64,000 nucleotides of DNA from Protonemura montana. Taxonomy: Eukaryota > Arthropoda > Insecta > Plecoptera > Nemouridae. A program made the translations under genes and the position numbers. Within the stretch, counting starts at the first letter, position 1. Each line of letters begins with the position of its first letter. Below the pieces are notes generated by a model, which was not told the DNA's origin, did no database searches, and saw nothing but the letters and a program-made list of their open reading frames with translations. The stretch covers positions 13,826,001 to 13,890,000 of the forward strand of contig OX387606.1 of NCBI GenBank assembly GCA_947568835.1, read 5' to 3'. Positions 24,955 through 36,869 of this stretch are shown one piece after another.

Positions 24955-27001
24955 TTCTAGTTACGCTTTCGTCGTCTTTCTACTGACAATCAGGATCTCA
25001 GCAACTATCAGCCATGACAACTCGTAGGTTTTCACAGCGACTATACATCGACGTACTTGTGAAACGAAATAGTACACTCCTCATTTCCCGGAGATTCCAT
25101 AACTATACCGATTTCAGCTGTGTCTCCCATGCAGCGGCCTAATATCAAGAAAACAAGGTTATCCACGGATATATTCAGTACAGTTCCCGACCGAACGTCA
25201 CATATCTCCAGCTTCGCTCGATTTGAAGCTCCAAGGGAAATGCCCCACTAGCCTCGTGCGCAGGGTATTCATTTTATTCATGGCCATTTTTCTCCACCTG
25301 TGAGTCATTCCCTCGAAATGGCGTTCACGGACTTTTCCAGCCAATCAAAACGTTCCATGTGGCACTAAACAACATATATCATGACGTCAGTAAGATTAGT
25401 TGGTACCTCAATGAAGGCTAGACTTAGAGGCTAGTGGTTATGTATTTCCAAGGTTAAGCCACGCACTCTCTATCGAGGGGCCATAAAACTACAACATAAT
25501 GACCGAAATTGAAGGACAAGCGCTCGAGGCTATTCCACTCTTGTGAAAGAGCCGAGCGCGCAAAGTGTGTTGCGCATGGAGTGGTATTTCATAATGAACA
25601 ACGTCCTTGAACGTTTCGAAATGGCTGGAGGTCCAACGGCCATTGGTACTCTCGCACCGCCGAACGCTGAATTAATTGGCACAAACCGGATATATATAAT
25701 TTCGAACCGGTTTGTTATATCTGTACCCTGCAATGAGGGTTATTGAGGTCCTTTGGCTAGGTAGGATAATTTGAGCCGTAGAGGCTATCTCAATTTGAAA
25801 GAAAATTACTTGATATGCCACAATACTTTGAATAGAGCGCTCGGAAGCAAGACCACGTGCAAAGATCAAAGTACTTGTGATGGGTTTATATTTCGGTTAG
25901 ACTGTAGCAAGATTATTGGGATCGCGATATCAAGGTCAATCTGCCGAAATGGGCGTTTCCACAAAACAGCCGCTCCTAATTAAAGACTCCCAACGGGGCG
26001 CAGGAGTGTGCGAGCGAAGCGCTTACAATATAACGAACTCAAATTTGACTTACGGATTTTTCGGAAATCAATGCAACATATTAGTTTAACCGTTGGTTTA
26101 ACTTAGTAAACATATGGGGAATGCAAGTTTTGAGTTCCTTGCTCAAATTTGGAGCAAATAGAAAATTTTAATTTCACAAGATTAACAAAGAAGGCCACTT
26201 GGATTTCTTTGCCCAGAATGTGCCTTCTTTCCAAACAACTGAACATCCCAGATCCTCATTCTGACAGTAAAAAATGTCCTTTTGCTCAACTAAGAAGTGA
26301 TCGAAAAGTTCAGTCAAATTCTGCAGTGATAATTGGCTAAAATAAAAAAATAAAACAATTGTATTTTATTTGTGTGTATTTTTGAACACCAGAAGTTTCG
26401 GCTAAAGCTCTATTCACAGCAATTATGTTTCTCAATGGCGGTGCATTTTTAATTTTTTTCTTGAGGCGTTTGTTTTCAAGCCAATCCACATTCTTTGCTG
26501 GAAATAAAAGCTCTTTCACAAAGTCTCTGTCACTTTATTGTTGCTGAAGTAATTTTTGTACTTGGCATCTTGCTGGAAATTCTGAGAACATACGCTATAC
26601 TAACCGTGTATAAAAAGAGCAAACGTGGTACGATTAATGTTGATTGTGAACAGCACCCACAAATGAAAACCATGTATCACAAGAAGACCAGTCGGCAAAG
26701 ACAATAATTAAAAAACAAAAAACATTTCACAGCCATTTCAGAAGTTAAGCATTAAATAATTGATATATTCAATGAATGAGAGAAAAGGAAAGAAGGAAAC
26801 AACTTATTAAGATAGACATACCCAATCGCAATAGATAAAGAGAGTACTAACTGAGAAACTTCCTTGAATCCTCTTCCGCAATTCGTTTGTCACCCGTGCT
26901 ATTGAGGCTATTAAGATTATCTTTATATATCTTTAAGTAATTTTCAACAAATAAGTCTAACAAAAATCAAAGAATGCCACACATGCAAGCAACTTTTTAA
27001 A
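24955..27001. other. Spacer between the 794-aa protein gene and ULK3
   Basis: About 2 kb containing the promoter of the minus-strand gene starting at 24954 and the 3' UTR of ULK3. Around 25,440-26,040 the DNA is less AT-rich than its surroundings, and at 25,684-25,714 there is an imperfect palindrome (AAACCGG ... CCGGTTT around an ATATATA core). A 67-codon plus-strand frame (25543-25746) has no recognised motif. I see no supported gene. Confidence 0.4.
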
Positions 27002-29055
27002 TCATTGAATGCCACATTTATCCAATAATTCGGCACGCCGAGTAGTATCGTCAAGATTCACTACTGACAGCAAGGCTTTCAAACTTTCGGCTTGCTTCAT
27101 CCAATGTTGAATCTAAATCAATAAATGGTATTTTTCAGCTTACATAAGATCAACTTGTGTCAGTAATTTACTAAATTCCTCAAAAATCTTGTTTGCATAC
27201 CTGTAAATGTAACAAATCTCTTCTATGGCCAGCTGGTTCTGTTCCCAGTAAAGGCACTAAAATACCTAAGCTCGTTTGAAAATTTTCTAAGGCAAAACTG
27301 TATTTGCTTTCAGCTGCATATTGTTCTGCTGTCACACCTATTTCTAGCGCTGTTTTGAAAGCCGCAGTCATGGAACACATTCTTCCTGAAAAATGTGATG
27401 AATCATAATTCCTTTTCCAGAAGCAAAAATATTGGCAGCTCGCATAAAACTTACGAAGTTCTTCGAATGTTGTTTCACTGCCTTTACCAGCTGAGGTTGT
27501 GGGTTGATTTATTGGCTCCTGAACATCAGTTTTGTTTTCATTCGTAAACGACAATAATTTTAAATCTTCTGCCCGCTTGACATACTCATTCACTCTGGTT
27601 CGTAAAGCTATCTTTTTTTTTGGGTCGTCTTCAGCTGGTTAAATAAGATGGCATGTGAGGATTTTTAAAACAAGAATGGTGCAATGATTAGATACTTGAT
27701 AACATATTTTACCCGAAGCACATAAGTCAATTTTTTCTGAATGCTTTGTAAAATGTGTTGTAATCTATCAACTTACCATGGATTATAGGAATGAAGTAAA
27801 GTAACGCCTCGCAATAGAGGTTGAATGCTTCAACGTAATTCTTGTTTACATCATGCTTGATAGCACCTGTGACTAGTTCCACAGCTTTCTGGTAAGATTC
27901 TGGTGATGGGGCATGTTCCAAATCTAGAAATGGGTGGCTGAAAAACTCTTCAAAACCAATTCGCTCTTCTGGATTGTGTTTCAGTAGTTTCATCAGCAGG
28001 TCGCGACATCCGTCGGAGATGGAACTGCCAGCTGGAACCTCGATTGGAGCTTTGGACCTTATTTTTGTAGCTAGTTCTTGAAAGCTGCTCGAAGAATACG
28101 GAGCTTTGCCATAGAGGCACTCAAACATAATGATACCTACTGACCAAAGGTCTACTCTGGCATCATATTTTTCCTTGAAGAGTATTTCAGGAGCCATGTA
28201 TAATGGCGAACCACGCATAGAGCTGTTTTCATCCCGTGTTGTTAAATATTGAGCAAAACCAAAATCTGGATAATGTAGAAATATATTTATTAGTTCTATT
28301 AGCTTTAAATTGTATCGCTAATGTGCAACCTTGCTTTTTGTTACTGATAAATCAAATATAATAATAATGCCATCATTTGTCATTATTCGCGTGTCAGCCT
28401 TTAAAAGTCTATGTACGTACCTCCTAATTTAAGTGTAAGGCTTGGAGTTGGAGTAAGCAATAAATTCTGTGGCTTCAAGTCCATGTGGCAAACATCGTGA
28501 AGTCTTAAATATTTCAGTGCTAATGCTAGCTGCTGCAGAAAAACTTTGCAAATAGCCTCTGAAAGTTTTCTGCGTTTGTGTATGAAGCTAGACAGATCCC
28601 CTTGACTGCAATACTCCATAATAATATAAATGCACCTGTTAAATCAAATGATTTAGCATCACAATCAAGTGCAACATAATAACAACGTAAAAATCAGATT
28701 ATTTTGTGAAGGTGCCTTAAAACAGTATATCTGTTGAGAGCACAAACCTTTCATCCCATTGGAAATCTTTCATTTCCACTATATTCTGATGTTTTAATAC
28801 TTTCAGAAGGGAAATCTCGGTAATTATGTTTTCGACTGCATTACCAGTCAATTTAGACTTGTCGACACATTTTATGGCAACTACATCTCGGTGTCCACTC
28901 TGCAGAAAAGTAGGGTTAAGTGTGCTGTTAGTAATAAATTCAACCACAAATTTCATTTATTATACCTTTTTAAATGCTTTATAAACAGTAGCATAACTTC
29001 CTGAGCCTATTCTTTCAACAATAGTGTATCCTTTTACTTGAGGTAAGGAACCCAT
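27002..29055 (-). CDS. ULK3: ULK3 serine/threonine kinase
   Basis: This is an Unc-51-like kinase with C-terminal MIT domains. In vertebrates it acts in the abscission checkpoint through ESCRT-III, in autophagy and in Hedgehog/GLI signalling. Exons on the minus strand are 28966-29055, 28748-28899, 28421-28635, 28265-27777, 27634-27455, 27385-27201 and 27112-27002, giving 473 aa, the usual length. The kinase domain shows the glycine loop ([11 protein letters not shown]), the VAIK lysine, the catalytic loop [14 protein letters not shown] formed across an exon junction (28421/28265), SPLYMAPE and DLWSVG. The HRD arginine is methionine, so it is a non-RD kinase. Two MIT regions follow (about residues 270-340 and 365-470). 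It is head-to-head with CNDP2. Confidence 0.95.
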
Positions 29056-29347
29056 CGATAACGTTTTGCCTGACAGCTAACAGCCATGAACGCCAAAGCG
29101 GGCAGGAAAACAGCTGTGGAACAGGTGTCTGCACTGTTGCCAAGCGTCCACAGTGTCATATAATTGCGGATCCCATGCACATGCAACTCTGTGTAAGCTT
29201 GTTGAGATTTATCACTCTAGAAACACTCAGCAGCTTCCGACCGGGCCGGTTTGATAAGAACGTGATTACTATCTTTCACTCTAGCACCACTCATAATTTT
29301 GGGCTCAAAGATACCTCTTGCGTCTTCGTCTACAGACTCCACCCGAG
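29056..29347. promoter_or_regulatory. Divergent upstream region between ULK3 (-) and CNDP2 (+)
   Basis: The two start codons are only 292 bp apart and point away from each other. The segment is somewhat GC-richer than its surroundings and contains no TATA box that I can see, as expected for a housekeeping bidirectional promoter. Shared regulation is inferred from position alone. Confidence 0.5.
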
Positions 29348-32124
29348 ATGTCTCTTCCAGAACCACTGTCCAAGCTTTTTAGGTATGATTTTACAAAATT
29401 ATTTTATTTAAAAAAAACCTAGTACTGACCTGGCACAGACTAGAGGGTCATTGCTCCTACTAAATGTAAAAAATAACATTTTTAGCCACATCGATGCTCA
29501 CAAGGCTGAGTACATAAAGAATTTAAGCGATGTGGTTGCAATCAAGTCTGTGTCGGCCTGGCCTGAGACCAGACCCGACATTACGGTGATGATTAAATGG
29601 ACAGAGGCTAGACTGAAAGCCTTGGGCACCAAAGTCGAACTCTGCGATGTTGGCTCACAGGCGAGTTTTTAAATTGTGCCTTAAAATAATTTAGATTCAT
29701 ATCATCTCTCTTTTCTCTACTACATGTAAAAAATCCAATTTCAGGTTCTTCCAGATGGTAGTAAACTGAAACTCCCTCCTGTCCTTTTGGGAATTTTAGG
29801 CAATGATCCTAAGAAGAAGACTGTTTGCGTTTACGGCCACTTGGACGTGCAGCCTGCGCTGGTCCAAGATGGTTGGGACACCGAACCTTTTGTTCTTACG
29901 GAAAAAAACGGCAAGCTGTTCGGTCGAGGTGCTAGTGACGACAAAGGTCCTGTACTTTGCTGGATTCATGCACTGGAAGGCTTCAAAGCCACCAAGCAAG
30001 AATTCCCTGTCAACATCAAGGTGCACTTCAGCCTTTAATCATTGCTTGAGCTCAGATATAGGAAAACAATTTTTCAGTTGAACATTGGATATAAACACAA
30101 TATTTAATGAGTCATTCCATTATTTTTTTCAGTTTGTGTTTGAAGGCATGGAGGAATCTGGAAGCGAGGGATTGGATGATTTGTTAAAGTCTAAAAAGGA
30201 GACGTTTCTGAAAGATGTTGACTATGTTTGTATTTCTGATAATTATTGGCTTGGGAAGGAGAAGCCATGTATTACGTATGGACTCAGAGGAGTCTGTTAT
30301 TTTGGAATTGAGGTTGAGTGTGCAGCTAAAGATCTTCACAGTGGCGTTTTTGGAGGAAACGTGTATGTCACAATATTAGATTTTTTTCTCAGGCCCAAAA
30401 AATATTTCGTACTCAACTGAAAAAAAAAAAATCTGTATGCATCCATAAACTTCTTGGGACAACAGAAATTTTAATGATTCTCCTGTTTAAATTCCAGCCA
30501 TGAAGCTATGTCTGATCTCATAGCCATGATGAACACTCTGGTGGACAAGGATGGAAACATTCTCGTGACTGGGCTATTGGACGATGTCCTTCCAGTCTCC
30601 GAGGCAGAGCTGAAGACTTACAAAGACATTGCTTTTGATGTTGCTGAATACAAGAAAGACATAGGCTGCAAAACACTGCTGCACAAGGAAGATAAAGTAT
30701 GGGAATGATAAAATTCAATGAACAAGTTACCTACGTCAAGGAGTTGTGAACTTTGATAATTTTATTTCTAGTCACAACTACTGATGCGCAGATGGCGCCA
30801 CCCGAGTCTTTCCTTGCACGGAATCGAGGGGGCATTCAGTGAGCCCGGAGCAAAGACTGTGATTCCAAGAAAGGTCATCGGTAAATTTTCGATTCGTATT
30901 GTTCAGAACCAAACTCCGGAGAAAGTGGAGAAATGCGTTGTCGATTACCTAAACGCGCAGTGGAAGGCACGTGGAAGTCCCAACCCAATGAAAGTAAGAC
31001 CAAAAAAGCTTCCAATTATGCAATTTAAATTTTTGAACATATTTATTTTCAACGGATGAAAGATGCAAGGTTGTTCTTAAAACATCAACTAGGCCACCAT
31101 TTGAATAGATTTATCAAAATCTGATTGCTCTCTTGATAATTGTTTATTCACTTGGGAATATACTCAATTTATGGTAATTTGTTTCGAATTACTGCAACTG
31201 CAAGCAACTCCCCCATATCAGTAACATAACTCAATAACTAGAATGTTTTTTTGGCAGGCATATATGGGTCACGGCGGCAGCCCATGGTTAGCCGATCCCA
31301 CTCACCCCCACTACCTTGCTGCTCGTAAGGCAACCAAGTACGTCTACAAGGTTGACCCTGACCTGACTCGCGAGGGGGGCTCCATCCCTGTCACGCTTAC
31401 CCTCCAGGTATGTACTGTTTGTTCTAGCACATTAGGCTGGCTTAGCACTTGTGCCTTACTATATAAGTAAAGAAGGCAAATTTGGCTGAAAATGTTGTTA
31501 AACTATTTTCTAAGTACGAGAGATGTGGATGTGATGTAATCACAGTCAATCACTTATCAGTATCTAATCCCTAATTGGTATCATACACTAGTTACCATGC
31601 TAGATTAAAACTTCAGATTCCTATAAACAGTAAACTTACAAACTATTACATCATCGATCAATGGTTTCTCCAAAGAAACATGAAACTGATTAGTTGATAA
31701 AAAAAAACAATTGTTTTGTCTAAATTTAGAAAAGTATGTGTATTAAAATGATGTTTCAAGCAAAGTGAATTTTACCAAGTGCCTCCCAAAAAGACACATT
31801 TTTGTTCACTGAATCCCATTGCTAACTTTTAGCTCACACATGTCTGGCATTTGAATTTCAGGAGGTCACCGGGAAGAATGTGCTCTTGTTGCCAGTTGGA
31901 GCGGCTGATGACGGGGCTCATTCGCAGAACGAAAAGCTAGACGTTAGGAACTACATCGAAGGGGTAAGCTGCTTTAGTTCTTGCTTTAAGCAATCATCAT
32001 TGTTCTTAATCTAAAATAGAAATAATAAATATACTTGTGTTGACTGTTTCAGACAAAGCTGCTCGGCGCGTACTTGTATGAAGTGTCACTCCTTGAGCAT
32101 AAAGAGCCTAATTGCAATTGTTGA
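29348..32124 (+). CDS. CNDP2: Cytosolic non-specific dipeptidase (M20 metallopeptidase)
   Basis: This enzyme hydrolyses dipeptides such as Cys-Gly in the cytosol with two metal ions. Exons are 29348-29382, 29486-29660, 29745-30020, 30133-30362, 30498-30696, 30772-30993, 31258-31407, 31862-31963 and 32053-32124, giving 486 aa (family about 475). The start was chosen because [11 protein letters not shown] joins in phase to [11 protein letters not shown]. Metal ligands are all present: His and Asp in YGHLDVQP, Asp in GASDDKGP, the catalytic and ligand Glu in [10 protein letters not shown], Asp in SDNYWLG, and His in DDGAHSQNE; the dimer-contact His is in [21 protein letters not shown] sequence (here [13 protein letters not shown]) is conserved. 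The second intron uses a GC donor. The protein ends in CNC, an unusual Cys-rich tail. AATAAA lies at 32216-32221. Confidence 0.96.
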
Positions 32125-32215
32125 TTTGATGTGAAGAAATACCAGCTTGTAACGAATCCACAATTGATATGATAACACAATCTGCTATGCTGCCATACTT
32201 ATTCACTAAAACCAA

Positions 32216-32221
32216 AATAAA
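32216..32221 (+). terminator. Polyadenylation signal AATAAA for CNDP2
   Basis: A canonical hexamer lies about 90 nt after the CNDP2 stop, between the converging CNDP2 and fucosidase genes. Confidence 0.6.
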
Positions 32222-32381
32222 ACTGCTTCACTAAACATTTATGTATAATCTTTCAATAATATTTTACTGCAAATAAATTTTGTAACCATCGCACATTTGT
32301 TATTTAAGCAGGGTAAATATATTTCTTCCAATTTTTTTCATTTTGATTTACACCATTATTAACAGACAATAATTGTCTATA

Positions 32382-35300
32382 TTAGTTCAAGACAGAGCTA
32401 ATCTTCACCACCCAAGCCCATTCACTTGCAACGTCAGCCTTATTTGGGAAGGTAATATCAATTCCATTTTCACTTTCGGCCCACTGAAAAAAATGAAAAG
32501 ACAGTTTTAATACTGTGATTACTAGCTTCAAATAAATTGGAATTGTAGCCAACAACATGAGAGGGGTTGGGGGCAGTTTTCCCTTTTAGCTGTGCAGGTT
32601 TGCACTCAATTCGCCAATCGCGTGCACATACATTGCAACAGAGCACACAAAAGTTACACCGTAAGGGAGTTAGGATAAGTTCATAACATCGAGTCACACT
32701 GGCAATACCGGCTACGAATTACGCCTACTGACATCACATTCTTTGAGCTACTGACTCATTACAAACATCACATTTCAGTGATGAATTCAATGGCTGGATT
32801 TGAAAAAAAAAAAGATTTCACAGTAACAAATAAATTTCTGAGATTGTTATTTCCTCATACAATGCGATATATTGGACAATTTATAACAAATAAACACCTA
32901 ATATCATCATTAGAGCAAAAACAATCGGTGGCTGTCTTAATACTGTTATTTGGCGCACAAAAAATTTAATTTCTCTTTTAGTTGCACAGCCAATGTCTTT
33001 GAGGCACATAACTTTCAGAAAATTAGAGGGAATATTGGTTGGGGCAAAGAATTTAATAACAACGAAAAACTGCATTTAGGTAGTTAAAAAAAAAAAAAAT
33101 TTCTTCTTGGGGTAGTAATAAATAATGGAGTTTCGAGGATCTTTTGTGTTCACGAACCTGCAAGTCCCCCTCCTGTCCAAGAAGCGATGCGCTAGATGAT
33201 TGGGAGAGCTGAGGTGACGCCAGGTGCAATACATTGTTCTCAGGCCAGTTCAGTGCAATTGCATACACACTTTTCTCGACAGCGTTCTCGCTGCTAGCGG
33301 TGTACCTTTGTCAATTAACAAAATGCACCAATTTAAGCTTGATTTGAGCCATTTTAGATTGTTTCACCATTTGTATGACATGTCAGCCCTATGGCAGTTA
33401 GTCTTGTCCAACTCCTGGCCAGAAAACTAATTTGAGAGCCAATTTACTTACTAACTTATTAATATTTAATACTATTTATTACTATATTTCATACTAACAA
33501 TTTCAAAAATTGTGCGGCTGGAAAGTAACAGTCTGGAAAGCTATAGCCATCAATCATTAAGATTTATGGCAGGTAATAAATATCTACAACTTGGAATCTT
33601 CTGCTTTCCTAGTTATTCTATAGACGACAACTAATATTCACGATAGTGCCATTAACACATTATCTACAAGCTAATAATAAACAACAAAGATGTATTTCTG
33701 TAACCCCTGATATGATAGTGAATTGACTCGAGCACTCAACAAGCCATTTTGCAACTCACCACACGCCTGTGGTGAGTGTATCATTTTGGAACGTCCATGG
33801 TTTGGACTCATAGATGGCTTCTCCGTTGATCTTAAGCCAAACCCCCATCGCTCGGAGGCGATCCTCGTAGATTGGGGCGATGATGCCATCCTTGGTTGGC
33901 CCGACATTCATCAAAAGGTTCCCTGAAATAAAAGCTCAACAAGAATTACTCTGATTTTAGTGATTGACTAATGAAATAAGTTGTACCTCCTATTTTCTGG
34001 TAAAGTGACAGGTATAATTTAGGTATTTTGCTTTCTTTTCAACCTTTTTCAAAACAAATTTTATAGCTGGTTGAATTTCCAGAATAAAGCAAGAAAAACA
34101 ACCCTGTGCCATTCCTAAAACCTTCTATTTACTGCAGCTGACATTTTTGACACACAAAAGTCAACAATGTAGTTTGAACCTACCACCACAGCTGACAGTT
34201 TTGACTAGTTCTTTGACCAGCTCCTGAGTGCTCAAGTAGTCCTCCAGTTTGGCATTGCGTCGAAAACCCCAAGACTTTTTATCAATGGTCATGCAGTTCT
34301 CCCACTTGTGGGGCTGCAGAACTCCAGGGCTGTACCTATGTTAAAAAAAAACTTTTGTACAAAACAATTAAGATGCTAAAATGACCAATTTGATGCATTT
34401 TAAAAGTTAACGAGGAATCCTAGAATAGAGGTGATATTGTGCTCATACGGTAATATTTATATAGTTGCTTACACTTTTGTATCTACAAGCGAGAATGATT
34501 GTGAATATAGCTGCTGTAAAGTAAATATATAACAATTGTTTGAAACTGAGAAAGGCTATGATTTTTTTACAAACGTTATCAAGAGTATCAATGTTTAAGC
34601 TAGAGGTTACCGATCGGTGCAAGTGTAGAAGTCACCGTGGGCACATGGGATTCCGCTTCCCCACCGATCATTGACAACAATAGAGTCTTTTACAGGACTC
34701 TCGTTGTAAAGCCAAGCGATAAACTTCTGTGATTCCCAGTAACTGTCTTGAGTCTCCCAGTCCCCATCGGACCAGATCACTTCAGGCCTGTACAAATCAA
34801 TCTGATGACAAATAAAATTAGCAATATAATCACTTTGAATTTAATGATAATGCCAAAGAGGAAAATATCGTAAAAAAACTGTAGGCCAATAATTTACTTT
34901 AACTCTCTTACCAGCTCGTAAAGTTCAGGAATTGTTTTTGCATTGACAAAATCACGAGAACTAAAGTTGTTAGCTTTATCTTGGATGTATAGGGGATTAA
35001 ACCACTCGTAGAGAGAGTGGTAAAGGCCAAACTTCAGACTCGTATTGTTGCGTATAGATTTAGCAAGATCTCCTGGAAAAAAGTAGAGAACCACACATGT
35101 TTTAGTTGAGTCAGTGATAGCTATCAACCACTTTCAGACAACAGCTAAAAATGTGCGATACATACCAACCAAATCACGATGGGGCCCAACATCTTGCGAA
35201 TTCCAACTGAATGAATATTTTGATGGCCAGAGTGTGTATCCTTCATGGTGTTTACTAGTCAATACAACATACCTGAGAAGTGATAACTTATTGTTAGGTT

Positions 35301-35852
35301 TGTACTTGTTAGTAATGGAGGCTGCGTTGGTTTTGTTTACAAAGTTGTGCCGTTTTAATGATAAAAAAGTGTATTCTTACTTTGCACCTGAACTTTCAAA
35401 AAGCTCTGCCCAATCATCAGGGTTCCAAAATTCTGCTGTGAACTCACGTCCAAAATCTTGGTAAGAGAATCCCGGTGGATAATTTTTGGTCATAAATTCC
35501 ACATACGAGGAAGTATTACCTATAAACCCATCGTTTGAGAGGTAAATAATTAAAAGATGACAGAGCGGGAAATATGGAAAGAACAATAGAAGAGAAAATC
35601 AGCTGAGAACTTACCTATCCAGTTACTCCAAAACCATTCAGAACCAAAGCTCGGCACCGAAAAAACACCCCAGTGGATGAAAATTCCAAATTTGGCGTCA
35701 TCATACCACCCAGGCAATGGCCGTGAGTCTAAACTCTCCCAGGTGGGATCATACTTCAAATTATTACCATCTCGAGTCTCCACGTAACCTGCCCAGGTGC
35801 TCTGGACAAGAAATAGCAGTGCTAGCTGAACTGCCAGTGCCCACCTTACCAT
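32382..35852 (-). CDS. FUCA1: Alpha-L-fucosidase (GH29), secreted/lysosomal
   Basis: This enzyme removes alpha-linked fucose from glycoconjugates, in the lysosome or secreted. Minus-strand exons are 35615-35852, 35381-35519, 35166-35272, 34912-35072, 34611-34801, 34184-34335, 33760-33922, 33158-33305 and 32382-32483, giving 466 aa, the usual length. Residues 1-21 form a signal peptide ([21 protein letters not shown]). The GH29 barrel shows [45 protein letters not shown] and the nucleophile Asp in [23 protein letters not shown] follows, and then the C-terminal beta domain ([26 protein letters not shown]). All key motifs are intact. I use the symbol for the family; one-to-one orthology was not tested. 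Confidence 0.95.
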
Positions 35853-36869
35853 TGCTGCGAGGTACTACACCAGTATGAAATCTACCAAGCAAAGAAAACC
35901 ACGAAACGGCTTTGAGTGTCATTGAAAGCCTCCTCCTACTGATTGAATGATTAGATGCAATGACAGTGATACTTTTGTTGAAAGGCATCAAAGGTTACAG
36001 TACCAAATAGCATTCAAAACAAATAAACACATCAAAATTATTATCTACAGTATCAATATCATTCATTAGATAACAGTAGAGGGATTGAAAGCACACTGCA
36101 GATTGCCATTTGAATAGTCATGAAAACATGAGTGAATACCAATGACAGCAACCCTAGATAATGTCACAATAGTTGATTGGCCTGTAAATAACTAAGGTAA
36201 TAATACCAAAGACCAGCAACTACTGACTGACAGTTCCTATCTATATTGTCACATTTCTATTGTCAACCAACTAAAACAACTACTGTCTGCCAATGATAGT
36301 GGAACATAGAGCTTCAATAAGTTCATTAGTATTTCAGTAGTGTAATATAAGCTGTGTAAACAAAGATCATAAGTTAGATTAGAATATTATATCATATGCA
36401 TTATCATTTATATCATATTTTATCATGTGCTGATGCACTATGTCTGTACACCAGCATTTCCCATCTAATGTAATGGTTTTGATGACAATAAACAACAATA
36501 AATAAATAAATGTACTAATAAAGATTTCTGTAGATGGTCAATTACATTGTTTACAAATAGGTATCTAAGTGGAAGGGGAGGGGGAAAGCATTTGCATGTG
36601 GGAAACAGATCAGAGATGACATTCTGCCAAAATTCTGTGAATAATTTATTTGTGGAGTTGGCACTCAAGGATAGGTGGTACCCAAATTTGGCAATATACA
36701 GCAAACTTGGAAAAACCAAATTGGTAAAACACTGATCTTGAAATATAGTTAAAATATTGAACACAGTAAACTGGAATCTTGCCAGTCTATTATAAAACCA
36801 AAAATAAATGCAATGAAATTAAGAAATAAAGTTGGGAACATGATTTTACATAACAATAAAAAATGCACA
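35853..36869. other. Spacer between the fucosidase start and the LRRC59 3' end
   Basis: About 1 kb of AT-rich DNA with the fucosidase promoter on the left and the LRRC59 3' UTR on the right. No coding region or RNA gene is visible. Confidence 0.4.
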
